Assembly: GCF_000208745.1 (NCBI RefSeq)
Contig: NC_030855.1
Coordinates: 16,398,871-16,462,870, forward strand
Reading direction: 5' to 3'
Length of the DNA: 64,000 nt
Source: Theobroma cacao
Lineage: Eukaryota > Streptophyta > Magnoliopsida > Malvales > Malvaceae
Made by a program: the position numbers and the translations under genes
Shown here: one piece after another, positions 45,065 through 57,045 of the stretch
Layout of the letters: each line of letters starts with the position of its first letter
Numbering within the stretch: position 1 is the stretch's first letter
Notes under the pieces: model-generated
Told to the model about the DNA's origin: nothing
What the model saw: only the letters and a program-made list of their open reading frames with translations
Database searches by the model: none

Positions 45065-46424
45065 CCTCAAAATTTTTTATTTTAAAAAGGAGGTCAAATT
45101 GAAAAAAACCTAAAGGGGCCAAATTTGCAAAAACAAAGAAAAAAATCCATAGAAACCTTGGAAATAGAGAAGCTAGAAAAACATAGCAACCAAAAACCCT
45201 AGAACAGGACAAAAAAATCTTAACTTTTCTACCAGCAATTATCCTAGCGACAATAAAAAGAAAAACCTAAGAAATCGTAAACCATTGAGGGATAAGTTCT
45301 AGGTTTCGAAGGGTAAGAGATCTCGTGGTTTCTGCAACCTTTCTCCCTTGGTTTTTGATTGAAGAAAAAGGAGAAGAGTTTAGAGGGTGAAATCGACAGT
45401 GATAATGGCAGCCTTGGGAAAGAAATCAAAGTAAAAAATAAGTAGAAAAGAGAGATAGGTTTTTGAGTAGTGGGAGAAAAAAAGAGAACTGCCATTGTAG
45501 AAAGAGAAAGTGAAAGAGGGAAATGGGGAGAAAAGAGAAGAAAAGGGGTTAATATACCTAAGGCAACCGGTTGTGAAATAGTGCCATTTAAGGAGTGAAG
45601 GGCACTAGTCAAAACGGTGCATTTTAACGGACTTGGGAGTGGTAGTGCAAAGCACTAGACAGTGCGTTTAGAGAGGAGCATTATGGGTTGCTTTGGGTGC
45701 TTTCACAGGCCAACTATCTTAGCCATCTCTAGCCCAAACAAGGTCAAGCTCTTCCCTGATATTGTGTGGATCTGATGTGGGCTATTTTGTTGTAGTTAAC
45801 CCAACTTGTTGTGCTAAAAATATGGTTTAAAGTATAGGATTAATGCAAATAAGCTGAAAAAATATTATGAAATAATGATTTTGGATAGGAAGATAAAAGT
45901 AAGAAAATATAGAAAATATAAATAGAAAAAAATAAATGTTTAGCTACAAAAGAATAGATGTAGTTAAGTAAAATGTAAAATATGTAAAAATAAAAACCCT
46001 AAATAATAGTAGTAGAGTTAGGTTATAAAAATAAATAAATAAGAAATAAGTAAATGCTTAGTAGTCAAAAAAAATGATCCAAACAGGTGAAATAATGTCT
46101 AGTTATAAAAGAATTAATTTAGCTAAATGAAAAAGGTAGAAAAATGTAAAATATATATATTGGATATCTAGTCGTAAAAAATAGATTTAATAAGGAGTGA
46201 AAATAATATTAAAATAGATAATCATATGAAAGTGAGTTAAATGAATAGAAGTAAATATAAAATATATTTAATAAAAAAGTAAGTTAGGTACGTAATAGAA
46301 ATAAAATATTTAGTTATATAAATGTATATTTTATATAGGTCTATAAAAATAATAAAAGAATATGATATAGTATAGAATTATAAATATAAAAATATAATGA
46401 TCATTTTATGATTAATACAGATGA

Positions 46425-47235
46425 TGGGATGTCCATTCGAAACGCGAGAAGTTGCAATTCCGAACGAATTTCCTTAGGTTAAGGATTTTGATTAAGACCT
46501 CACCAGTACGATAGAAGGGTCTTAATTTTGAGTCTCGATGTTTCTAATCCTAAATAAATGAAAATCATATTAACCTAATAACAAACAAAACAAAACATAA
46601 AAACAAAGGAAACAAAAAAATAATGATAATAATAATAATAATAATAATAACAATAATAATAATAAATACAAAAGGGAATAGATAAAATATGTAGTTTTAA
46701 AATATATGATTATATAAAATAAGGATTTTCATGATAATAAATAAATAAATAATGATAATAAAATTTTTAAAAATTATAAGATTATAATAATAATGAATAT
46801 AGAAAATAATCTACAGTGGACATAGGGGTTTGTAGCACGTCGCGCATCTTTATTGTATTGTTAAATGTCATGGCATATAGATGTATTGTGTGCATGAGTT
46901 AAAACTCTAATGATGGGACTTTCCGAAGGAGCTTGCGAAGGTGATTTCTTCGAAAAATTCCCTCAGTGAAAAGATAATTATGAGTCCCATCAGTAAGATA
47001 AGAGGGCTCAAAGAATATCTTTAATAAAAGGCTTTCGCTCGTAATAGATTTGCATTCACGAAAAATATTATTTTCAAACGTGAATGATTACCCCGATGAT
47101 GGGATTTACTCGTTAAACTTGTGAAGGCAAGTTTCCTTGGTAATTCCTTAGGTGAGAAAATATCCTCAGATCCAACCAGTATGATGGACGGATTTAAGAA
47201 ATATCCTCAATAAAAGGTTTTCATTTGGCATTATT
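46425..47235 (+). repeat. Diverged tandem repeat in the Tat/Ogre-like LTR (three units)
   Basis: Units at about 46425, 46905 and 47090 each run: GATGGGA-T, then a GAAGG/GAAGT step, TTCCTTAGGT or CCCTCAGTG, then CCAGTA-GAT-GAGGG-T and CTCAATAAAAGG. The first spacing is enlarged by AT-rich and (AAT)n sequence. Such internal units are plausible for this LTR family. Confidence 0.6.
46622..46672. repeat. (AAT)n microsatellite
   Basis: About 15 AAT/ATA units with one CAA interruption. Confidence 0.9.
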
Positions 47236-47595
47236 TGAATTTTATACCATGCATTTCATAATTACAGCATGTGCACGTCACACCTATAAAACCAAATAAA
47301 ATATTTTAATTTGTTAATAAAATAAAAGATAAAACAAGTAAACAATAATTAATGAAACATAAGAATAAAACCAATGGTTTAGGATAACATATGATTAAAT
47401 GGTATCGTTCGTGGAACGAGCGTCATGGGGTGCTAATCCTTCCTTATGCATAACCGTACTCTCGAACCCAACTTTAAAGTTATGTATACCAGTTTGCTAT
47501 TCTTTAGACATATCTAAAATCGATTTAGGATTTCATCGAATAAAACAAATTGAATAGGTGACCAATCACCTCTAAATAAAAAGATTGATGGCAAC

Positions 47596-47949
47596 TCATA
47601 ATTTTTTCACATTTAACAGTCAGGTTTCCAAGCCAGCATGTTATGACAACTTCACTCTTTAGTTTGAATACTGATTAGATTAATTTAGGTTGTCCAAACC
47701 CCATGATAGATGTCCTGAAACCGAATGATTTATTTCTCACCCAATCCCAACACTTCATAAACGATAGTCGAGTTCAACTTTAACTTTATAAACTCAATAT
47801 TACAATCCAAACTCAATTAAAATACCAAGCCTTCCGTGGATTAGGAACCAAATTCAAATCATCGCCCTTAGTAGAAGTGTCCCACTCCAAATGCACCTAT
47901 ATATTTTGTATTATCCGCTCCATATAAAACTAAATTTGCTTTTGTCAAA
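47596..47949. other. No feature recognised
   Basis: Sequence downstream of the Tat/Ogre-like LTR; no coding or repeat signal that I can support. Confidence 0.4.
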
Positions 47950-48920
47950 TACTTATATCGTACTAGACAGCCTACCAGTGCATTTAAGATATTCTCAACC
48001 ATTGAAATTTTGGTTAACTTAACTCTATGCTTAATCCCTTCCTAAGCCAATTTATCAACTTCACCATTTGCCTCACGAAGAATATGAGAGACTCTCCAAC
48101 TTCGAATAAAATGTTGCATATTTTCAATATCAACTAGCCATTTTTTGAACCGCCAAATGGTCTCATTTGGATTCTCAACCCATGTGACAACATTTTTTCA
48201 ATCACTTTTAATCCAATGATCAACATGATTATTCAGAAAAATATTTAGACATGAAGTATTTAAAAACTTAATTTATGCTGAAAATTACTTACAATTAAAG
48301 CTTAGATTAGATTTTTTGAGAAAGTGAAAAACGCAACCAATGACGGAAAAGAGGAAGTGTCACTACGGGTCTCTAGAGTAGAACATGAATTTTTGGAGAG
48401 GGAGAGAAGTTTAAGTTTTGTCTTTTATAATAAAATCTTAAATTATAGAAAGAATTTTTTTTTATCTTTTCATGTAGTATTTTAATGTTAATATATAAAT
48501 TATTTTTTTTATAAATTTACTTTAACTTGGAGTCTTTGACCTTATTCCTTACAAAATTGTAAAAAAATTAATGAATTCATTAACAACTTTAACTACATAA
48601 AACTCTATATAAGTAATACGTAAAGCAAAAATTTTTGATAAATGAGTGATGTCATGTGACACCACTCACCTTAGGGTAGGTCTGCCAATGTCGTCAATGC
48701 CAACCTCTGCTGGATTCCCCTATGAAGCTCCATCAACATTAAACTTTAAACATCGGCGCCTTCCAATTACTCACTGGTCTTTGAACTTTTGCTTTCCGCT
48801 CTAAAGATACCAAGGACGGGTTTCTAAATATATCCTCAGTAGATTCAACCAACTCTGGCCACTTTGATTTTGACGAAACCGCAACTCTCAATTTAATTGA
48901 ATCATACAATTATTTATGTG
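47950..48920 (-). pseudogene. LINE ORF2 C-terminal remnant with RNase H-like domain
   Basis: On minus: IKLRVAVSSKSKWPELVES (about 48900), then a linker, then KFNVDGAS, stop, GNPAEVGI (about 48750), the opening of a plant RVT_3-type RNase H domain with its first catalytic D. The end, at about 48200-48030, reads KNVVTWVENPNETIWRFKKW and ILREANGEVDKLA, matching the close of the domain. Between them (48270-48660) lies AT-rich sequence, probably a small insertion. Several stops. This is the 3' end of an L1-type ORF2; the RT part is absent. Confidence 0.7.
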
Positions 48921-48939
48921 TCTTTATGAGCTAGGAAAG

Positions 48940-49403
48940 AGTCTTTATTAGCTTCACAGTTCACCACATGTTCATTGCAGAAGAGTTTTGGTTTGAAGTT
49001 TTGATTTATACATTGTTCGCATTATTTAATACATCTAGCAATTTTTTAAATACTAGATATATAATTAAAATAAACAAAACTTGTTAGTAGTTTTTCTTAT
49101 AAGTACAGAAAATTATGTATATCAAAATTTATATTGAGATTGGAAACATAAAATTGATTAATACTTTTATGTGATGAATTCACATTTTTTTTTATACTGA
49201 CTTCCAAGCCTTTAAAAAAAATTGTTTCAATTTAATAGCAAATAACGAAGGAGATGATTTTTAATAAACAAAAGAAGCAAAATATTTATCAAAACAATGA
49301 GCTTAATAGAGTTATCTTTAGAACACTTTAATTGTGATTGGCACGACCAAGCCTTAATCATTCTCTTGCACCAAAAATTTGGCTAAAGGAAATTTTATTG
49401 GCT
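48940..49403. repeat. Duplicated block, copy b, left part
   Basis: Matches 8060-8535. Ends at the TSD of LTR copy 6. Confidence 0.75.
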
Positions 49404-50670
49404 GTTTTTGAAATACCCCATACTTTGATATGGTGATAAATAAAGTTGATCGAATGCAAATTGAAGTCAATTAAAATGTTTAGAAGTGATAAAAGACGAA
49501 AGGAGTAGTTTAGGATAAAATGTTTCGCAAGTGAGAAAATAATAATAAAATAATAATAATTTTATCGGAGGAGAATTTGTGAGATAAAAGGCGATTTGGA
49601 AGTCAAGTGAGGCATAATAAGGTATTTTTGGTACCAAGGAGACAAGATAAAATTTTTAGAATAAAATAATATTTTATTAATAAAATAATATTAAAATATT
49701 AATATTTAGCCGGATGTCGAAGTCAATCAAGAAGGAGGATCATATGGTTGATCCAAGTGGGGGAGAAGATGACAAGCCCGACTCTACAGAAATATTTGTG
49801 ATGACATACATGTGGTGGATAGCATGTTTACATGCTAAGAGAGTCTTGAAAAATTTACAAAAGTCGGTATTGTACCTAGAGGTACAATAAAGTTGATTTA
49901 AGCCTCGAACTAGATCAAATAGAGAATTTACAATGAAATTAAGAATTTTAAAGTCCCAGAATGGGTTAATATGGTGATTCGGAGTTCGAGGATCAATTTG
50001 GAGTCAAATTGGAATTTTCGCTATCTAGGGGCAAAATGGTCATTTGCCACCTGGGGACAAAATGGAAATTTTTAGAAAATATTTTTGGCCCCATTTGACT
50101 TATTGGAGTAAGATTTGAGGTTTAGAAGTGAAAAATTTTAATTTCGGTATAATTTGGAGTAAAAGGGTAAAATGGTAATTTTACCATTCGAAATCGAAAA
50201 TTTAATTTTTTGAAAGGATTTTGATCAAATTTAATTATTTGGAGTGTGAAATGAGTATGAGGAGTGAAAATTATGCATTATGGAAAATTTTCAATTTTTG
50301 GGGTAAAAATGTAATTTTTGAAAAGTTCGGGGGCAAAAGTGTAATTTTGAAAAATTTGCTCCACCAAAACTTTGGAAAAATCTGGAAATTTCACTTAAGA
50401 CTTGGATAAGTCAAAGGGAATGCATGGTGAAAAAAGTAGGACAAGTGGATGGCTAGAAAAAAAAATGAATTAATAAAATATTTAAAATATGAATAAAATA
50501 ATATTATTTCATTAAACAATAAAAAGGCATAAAAAAATCAGCCCATAACCCATTCTTCTTCTTCAACATTCGGCCAAGCAAGAAACAAGAGAGAGAAAGG
50601 AGAAAACAAAACCCTAGAGAGAGAAAATCAAAGAAAAAGTGTGAATTTTCAAGGAAATTAAGTGAAAAAG

Positions 50671-52264
50671 GTGAGATTTTTTCTATTAAGCTTGAGTTTT
50701 CTTATTCCCAAGCATTTCTCTTTATTTTCCATGATTAAATTACATGTTTTCATGATGAATTCAATTCTGAAAAAATGGGTTAGGAGAGAGAAAGTTGTTG
50801 GATTTATTTGATTTTAATTTATGTTAGTGTTTTTAGTTAGTTTAGCATATTTAGAAACAAAACAACAAGAAAAGAATTTATTTTCTCCCCCAACCATTAA
50901 TGGCTGAATTTACCATGTAGTGAGTGAGGATGAGTTTGATTTTATTCTAGGAGAATTGGTTAAGGAATAATGAATTATGAGCCTAGAAAAATAATGGGAA
51001 TTTTCGGAGCAAAAATACGAATTTTTACCCACTAGGGGTATTTTCGTAATTTGCTGTTGGGACTGATAATTTGCACCACACTGAGGGACATTAAGTTAAT
51101 TTGGGTGCAATTGAGGTATAGAAACTGAAAAGAATTAAATTGGAGTTTAAACGGACCCGTTAGGAATTTAATCGGGTGATAAGACGAATTAGGCCAATAC
51201 CGGGTTTAGATAGTTACCAGTGCATTTTTGCATTCCATATCATGCATTGGTAGTCTAAATTAGTTTAATTTTGATTTAGTACCAACTTGGTGAAACTCTC
51301 GATTTTGTACTGTGTCAAGGTGGTGAGTCCTCCGATAAAGGCAAGGAAATTGCATCCGAGGACCAGTAGACAGAGTGCTTCGAAAGTCTGCATTCTAGAC
51401 ATTGTGAGTAAACTTACTGTCATTTTAATTATCTAGGGTGGTTTTTAGATGCTTTCATGAATTCTATGGAAAAAGGAATTTAAAAAGATAAATTTTCATG
51501 TTTTATGAATAAATGAGTTTCAATGAAATTAAATTATAAATTGTTTTGAAATTAATAGTGATTTTGAAAAATAGAGTACACGGAGACTGTTAATTGTGGC
51601 AATTTGATTGTTTAAATTAACTGGCTTATGATAAATCGAGCATGATTGGCTAGTTGGCAATTGTATTGAAATGCGAATTGTTTGGTTACCTTGAAAAACT
51701 ACGAATTACAAAATTGCCATATCATGTTATTGAGTTTTATTATATGGTGGATTATATATTAATTAATCACTGCAGTAGGGGGTTTCTGTGGACCAGCCTT
51801 TTAGAGGGGCACGGTAAACCCCATTATATTCTTACCTCGAACGGAGAGGCGCGTAGGGTATCTCCTGGGGTAAAGCTTAGGGTTCACTTCACACCAAACC
51901 ACCACGTGAAGGGGAACTCAGCCAACGCCAAGGAACGGCTGTATTTTTCTCAAACTAAAAATATATTTTAAGTGTATACGAAATTTTAACAGCCTTGGCG
52001 GACTCGGTTGGATGCCCTGCGCAAGGTATCACCGAGTATAAGTTTTGGCACGAGCCAAAGTTTTAAGAAATTCATAAGCCAAGTTGATTACTCGATTTAT
52101 ATGGATTGATTTTATTTGGTTGAAATGAACTGAAAGGTAATGAAATTGCAGTATGATGACTTATTTTAATTGTCTCCATTTACTCGGCTTTAGATACTTT
52201 AGATGGTATCTGTTTACTCACTGGGATTATAAAATCTCACCCCTTCTTCCTATACATTTTTCAG
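50671..52264 (+). other. Predicted LTR leader intron (copy 6)
   Basis: Donor GAAAAAG|GTGAGA at 50671, acceptor CTATACATTTTTCAG|GCTTAG at 52264 after ACTCACTGGGA; about 1594 nt. Confidence 0.45.
51780..52040 (+). other. GC-rich LTR island with bulged stem (copy 6)
   Basis: CGCCAA (51926) - GGAAC bulge - GGCTGT pairs with ACAGCC (51989) - TTGGCG. Compared with copy 5 one A-U pair is a G-C pair here. Confidence 0.5.
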
Positions 52265-52884
52265 GCTTAGGACAGTTTGTAGATAGTCGAGTAGGACGAG
52301 AACTAAGCTCGGAACTGTATTATAGAAAGTAAGAGTTCACAGTCTTACATCCTCTTGGTCAATTGGAGCCCACGTGTCATTACAGATCAAAACTTATATT
52401 TTGGTTATCTTTATTTCTATTCATACAATTTTTACTTTACTTTCATGTGCGAAAAATTATTTACGAATATTTCTATAAAAATTTATTTTATGAGAAAATA
52501 GAATATTTTATTTATTATTTTTGAATAGTACTGGTTGTCAACAATTTGCTTTTAAATGAACGTTTTAGATATTTAATTGTTTTTAAATCATTAAATATAT
52601 ATTTTTTGCTTACTTACTATATTTTTAGCAAGTTTTGGGATTTTTGATGAAAAATTACGAAAATACCCCTATGAGCCAGAAAATAATATTTTATTGTTCT
52701 TATTTGAAAATGACTTATGATTTTTTTAAATGCGAGATTTAATAATTGTTGCTCACCGGGGAGATGCGGAAGTTGATGCTAAGCCTTGCGGGGTTTTGAT
52801 CGGCATTCGGGGTGAAGAATGTCTGTCGAGGCCTCGCGGCGGTTGTCACGGGCTCGATGGGGAGTTCCGGGTCGTGACAGTTTT

Positions 52885-53410
52885 AGATTTCAATAAAAGA
52901 GAAATTAGTAGGTAGATGTTCCTACAATAGGCTTATGCGTTAATATCATGCTATAATAGCATATTTGTACACGTCAAATTGGACTAACCAAGAGAGAAAT
53001 TAAACAACGTTAAGTCACAAACCTTAGCCACACTTTGATCAAAATGAATAAGAGTTTGTTGGAAGATCATCTCAAAATTTTGTTTTAGAGATTAAAAAAA
53101 TATTAAAAAAGGTTATTTACAAAAATAATGACATGAAGACTATATGCATATCTTTACACACACATATATATATATAATAAATTTTTGAAAGATTACCCAA
53201 ACAAAAAATTTATTTCTCTAAAATTGCTGGAAATAAGACAACAATGTATCATTATATTGACATAAAAAAATGCTAATTAAATAAAGTGGAACAAATGGAG
53301 CAACGAGAGGTCTACTTTATTCGTTTGCTAGATTAAATTAAACTCAATTATTCACATTTACAAATCACAAATATAATTGAACAATTAGCATCATTATTGA
53401 GGTTTACTTT
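52885..53410. repeat. Duplicated block, copy b, right part
   Basis: Continues the match to 8536-9185 (AAGATGTTCCTA, TTATTCGTTTGCTAG). Contains a short (AC)n(AT)n at 53157-53175. Confidence 0.75.
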
Positions 53411-53485
53411 ACTATCTCCAACTGCTTAGTGTTCCACGTGAAACGCGTGAAGTTTTAACAAGTGCTTAGTGGAACACGTGAAGTG

Positions 53486-53565
53486 TGACGGGAACAAAGC
53501 TGCTCATCAACTTGCAAAAGAAAGGCTTACTATCTCCAAAGGTCTTAATTTCACCAAAGATCATA
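53486..53565 (+). pseudogene. Small RNase H-like (LINE) fragment
   Basis: Plus-strand frame GNKAAHQLAKERLTISKG resembles the last motif of RVT_3-type RNase H (N-x-A-A-H-x-L-A-K). About 27 codons; too short to place further. A pair of related words, TTCCACGTGAA and GGAACACGTGAA (53432, 53473), lies just before it. Confidence 0.35.
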
Positions 53566-53599
53566 TTTTTTTTTCTCATGATTCTAATCTAAACTATAG

Positions 53600-53790
53600 T
53601 GTTTATCACCTACGGAGAGTATTATAATCATTTTTTATCTTTTAATATGTGTTTTTTAATATTTTGCTATCTATTAAATAAAAAACAAGTAAATTATTAT
53701 AATGATTCTCACCTATAGAGGGTATTATAGTAACTTTATATCTTTTAACATGTGCTTTTTGGTATTTTGCTATCTATTAAATGGAAAACA
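53600..53790. repeat. Tandem duplication, about 95 bp, two units
   Basis: Both units run TCACCTA-GGAGAG/GAGGGTATTATA ... CTTTTAA-ATGTG-TTTTT ... ATTTTGCTATCTATTAAAT. It may belong to the Helitron-like sequence that ends at 54484. Confidence 0.75.
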
Positions 53791-54450
53791 TGTATCTGTT
53801 TGCTTTTTGGTATTTTGGTATTTTTCTGTTGTGTTTTTTTAACAACATATAACTATTATCTGTGTCTCACGTTCACTTCTTACACATGGTTTAGACATTT
53901 TTCAATTTTAATGAAATGGTGTAATCGATTTTACCTTTCCTTTCTCTTCCAACTCAATGCCCAAGACTTCCCCTTAAAAACAATCACCACTTTCTCTAAT
54001 CAAAATCTCATGTTTTCGTGCCCCTCCCTCCCATTCTTTCCTTCACTTTTTTTGCTTCCTCTCTTTTTAGAGTTTTTTTCTTGTTTCAGTTATTTCTTTC
54101 CCCTGCTTTAAACCACAAAACAAATAGTAAAAGGAAAGTGAAAACAAAAAATATATATTACTCTGAATAAGCTTTAAAAAAAATTTTAAAAAAAATTGTG
54201 CTATCTTCAATACCATGAAATTCATGTAAATTGAGTTAATAGAGCTAAATTTCTTGCTTTAGAAACTGATTATCTTTGTCAATTAACTTCTCAAGTGATT
54301 ATAAACGCTGCAAACATTGCACACAGGATACAAACACTAAGATAACTTAAAGTAATGGAAACAACTTAAGTTTAATTTATAATTGATTTTGTCCTTTACG
54401 ATTTTAAATTTATATACAAAATTTTTAAAATCAATTTTTTATAAAATTTT

Positions 54451-54484
54451 ACAACCAGTAGCATAGCACAGGTACTATTCTAGT
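54451..54484 (+). mobile_element. Candidate Helitron 3' terminus
   Basis: ACCAGTAGCATAGCACAGGT followed by ACTATTCTAGT looks like a decayed Helitron end: a short GC-rich palindrome (CpG lost) about 10 nt before CTAGT, which fits CTRRT, with T next. The 5' end (TC) was not located, so the body is undefined; the tandem duplication at 53600-53790 could be part of it. Confidence 0.35.
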
Positions 54485-54654
54485 TGTTCTTTAAATTTCA
54501 ACGAATTTTCTTTTATTTGAAATAAAAAAAAAAAGAGTAAAAGGTTATTTTGTCCAACTATGTACAAATGTCATGGAGCAATAAATAATCAAATTCTATA
54601 AATATTTATTTCATGTCAGTAGTCAAATAATCCAGCAGCTTTATCAATTGTAAA

Positions 54655-54735
54655 TGAATTCTAAATGAAGAAAGCCAAGGATTAATTCTAAATGAAGAAG
54701 GCCGAGGATTAATTCTAAATGAATTAACCAAAATT
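54655..54735. repeat. 27-bp tandem repeat, left copy
   Basis: Two to three units of GGATTAATTCTAAATGAA plus GAAGGCCGA. The right copy at 60176-60255 has three more regular units. Confidence 0.85.
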
Positions 54736-55059
54736 TTATCAATTGTGAAAATCTTATGGAATTTGCGGAAGATTCCAGAACAAAGAAAATTTCTAAAAAA
54801 ATTTTTATCAAGCTTGAATTAACATATTCATCAACTGTTTATCAGTTACAAAGGCTACTTATGCAATACAAAAAATATTTACAACTGAAACAACAAATTA
54901 CAGCATTGCCCCTAACTAACTTGAAACTATTCTAGACTTATTTACAAAACTGCTTCCAATAAGATTAACAAACAACTTAACTTAATTAATCCTGCTCCTA
55001 CTCCTGCTCCTTTGCACGTGATCTGCAAATGCATTCTTTAACACTCCTTTCAACATGAA
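54736..55059 (-). other. Probable copia 3' untranslated/LTR portion
   Basis: Lies downstream, on minus, of the copia RNase H end. No clear TG...CA limits or polypurine tract were located. Nearly identical to 60270-60590. Confidence 0.4.
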
Positions 55060-55295
55060 CATTATGTATGCCAATAATGTTCATCTTGTTGAGAAGTGAA
55101 AGAAATTGAGTTGGCGGTAAAGTCTTGGTGAACATGTTTGCAAGCAGCTATCTTATATGAACTGATAACTCCATCATGCACTTTATCCCTAATAAAATGA
55201 CATTCAATCTCCATGCTTTTGGTCTTTTCGTGGAAAATGGTATTCTTATGTGTATGCAAGGCTGATTGAGTGTCACATAAAAGTCTAACAGAATG
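55060..55295 (-). pseudogene. Ty1/copia RNase H C-terminal fragment
   Basis: On minus: RLLCDTQSALHTHKNTIFHE, then KTKSMEIECHFIRDKVHDGV, the standard copia ending (C-D-x-Q-S-A ... F-H-E-x-T-K-x-x-E-I-x-C-H-F-I-R-D). The following text is altered and stops at 55062. It is joined directly at its 5' side to a LINE endonuclease in another frame, so it is a chimera. Confidence 0.8.
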
Positions 55296-55905
55296 TACAG
55301 GTTCCCTTGCTCCTCATTGTCACCACTCCAATTCTCCTTTACCAACTCCTGAAAGCTAGGCTCTTTAAGCCAAAGATCGATGAACTTAAAGGGTTTTGGA
55401 TCCTAATTCTTCTTATTAGTGCCCAATAGAATAAGGTTGTGGTCAAATATTGACTTAGGAAGGCACGACTATTTCAAACTCCTTACTACATTACACAGCT
55501 CCACATCAAGAAGAAATCTATCAAGACAACTAAATGACGGATTCTATACGTACCTAGGCTAGGCGTCTTTACCTCCAAGCAAAGGTCAATCAACCAGCCC
55601 AACCTCTTCAATGAAATTTGAGAAATCCAGGAGAGAGCTAGCATCCTTTACTCCACTACGCTCATCTCCACTTTGCACCACATTGAAATCGACTCCAAGG
55701 CACCACCAGATATTCGCGACCCTTATTTCCTCCAATAATTCACCTTGTAGCTCTTTTCTTCTACATACCTCATTCAGTGCATACATGTTGCATAGCCCAC
55801 AGTTCACATTCACTCTGTTCAGCTTACGCACCAAGATAATGAAGTGTTTCCTGGCCATTACAACCTCTGCTGTAAAGAAGGATTCATCTTAGTGTTCGGA
55901 TGAGC
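55296..55905 (-). pseudogene. LINE ORF2 endonuclease (EEP) fragment
   Basis: On minus: NCGLCNMYALNEVCRRKELQ, then WWCLGVDFNVVQSGDERSG, the N-terminal endonuclease of plant L1 ORF2 (G-D-F-N-x-V site with one G changed to V). The end reads LVKENWSGDN before the copia join at about 55295. In between are SRLDRFLL- and SDHNPILL-like pieces with frame changes. Upstream of 55905 the LINE stops. Confidence 0.8.
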
Positions 55906-55929
55906 CCTGTAGCTAATTGAGATTGGTCA

Positions 55930-57045
55930 AGGCTTGGTTTCAATCATGTAACGATATCATTCATATTGAATGACTAGGGGTTTTTCTTCATCAATAAGAC
56001 ATTAAATATAATGAGTTATAAGTCTAATTGGAAGAAGTCCATGAGATTAATATGCCTTGCAACGGATATTGTAATGGGTTGCGTTATGAGATCCCTATGC
56101 ATTAAAGCATAATCTCAAAATGTTCTCGATCAATGTATCATTGNATCATAGATTGAAGTATAGAGATACTTGGAACTAAAATATAAGTACTTGCCTAAGA
56201 GAATAAGTTCACTGAACATAACCCACCATGAAAAGTACATTTGGTAATACACTCCAGTATTTATGCAACACTTCTCATATGTTAACCGTGTAAATATTCT
56301 CAAGACTTAAAGACACCAAGTTGTCTTATATATGGAGTGTTATGCTTTAATTTCATCCCTACAGGTGCCTAACCGAGGATGCCTAAACAAGATGCTTTTG
56401 GGTATAAAATGAAGCATGTGAACGCAAATGAGTAGTTAAGATAGGAACCATCACCTCAAGTGCTTTAGAGGACATATTCTTTCAGTTCTTGGTTAACATT
56501 AGCTTATTGAAGTCCTTGCCTAAGACGACTTGGAGATTATAAAAAGATTTCATAAGTCTCTACAAAGCTAATGCTCTAACTGCAAGAACAAATTTGGAGG
56601 TCAATAAAAGTAGACATCGTACCAAGCTTTTATCATCTCCAGGATATATGATGACAGAATGAATTACACTGATAGACTGTACACTAAAAGGTTGTCAAAG
56701 AACCCTTTAACTCTCCTAACAATTGGGCGCCCATGATACATTGTTAAATGCCAATATTGGTCTATGGAATTGATTATAAATTAATTGATTGAAATTTATA
56801 TTAATCAATTAAGTCATGAATCAATTTCATCGACAACATGTTAGGAACCTAATAAGTCACACATAATAATTGCATTTGAATTAAATTATGAGAGTGATGA
56901 TTTATAAGTTAGACTTAAATCACATGCTAGGTAATTAACTTCTATAAACTTAGTTAAAAGAGTTTGATTACATTTTTTGGCATAATATATAAATAGTTAT
57001 AATTATAATGTCGAAATTGCAATAATAAAGAAAATTATTTCAATT
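55930..57045. repeat. Dispersed repeat R, copy 2, left part
   Basis: Aligns with 61471-62510 at about 75-80 percent by eye, and its last part with 1938-2180. A single N at 56144 replaces a stretch of roughly 60 bp present in copy 3. No coding potential recognised. Confidence 0.65.

Larger units (their letters stand above)
44775..47595 (+). mobile_element. Tat/Ogre-like Ty3/gypsy LTR (limits approximate)
   Basis: The end region has a typical signature, ACGAGCGTCATGGGGTGCTA then ATCCTTCCTTATGCATAACC and CTCTCGAACCC (47413-47470), followed by GATGGCAACTC at 47585, like the end of Ogre-type LTRs and the start of their leader (family features from memory). A TCTATAAAAACC box at 45053 fits the promoter, and AAAACGGTGCATTTTAACGG at 45614 is also common in such LTRs. 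No pol was found with it. The 122-residue open frame on minus at 45244-45612 has only low-complexity content. Confidence 0.5.
49409..52879 (+). mobile_element. Solo LTR copy 6 (subfamily II)
   Basis: A 3471-bp unit, TGAAATACCCC to GGGTCGTGACA, perfect TSD GTTTT (49404-49408, 52880-52884); copy a of the duplicated block shows the empty site. Its first 350 bp are the reverse complement of the outer end of copies 1 and 4; the core 50585-51870 is nearly identical to copy 5; the 3' part is closer to copy 4. No pol or PBS inside. The 105-residue frame 51654-51971 parallels that of copy 5 only because the DNA is identical. Confidence 0.92.

Noticed and set aside
45244..45612. 122-residue frame on minus with a signal-peptide-like look
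   Set aside because: Purine-rich LTR leader read in reverse; low complexity, no domain.
53752..54111. 119-residue hydrophobic frame rich in F, L, S
   Set aside because: T-rich low-complexity sequence in a probable Helitron region; no gene structure or family match.
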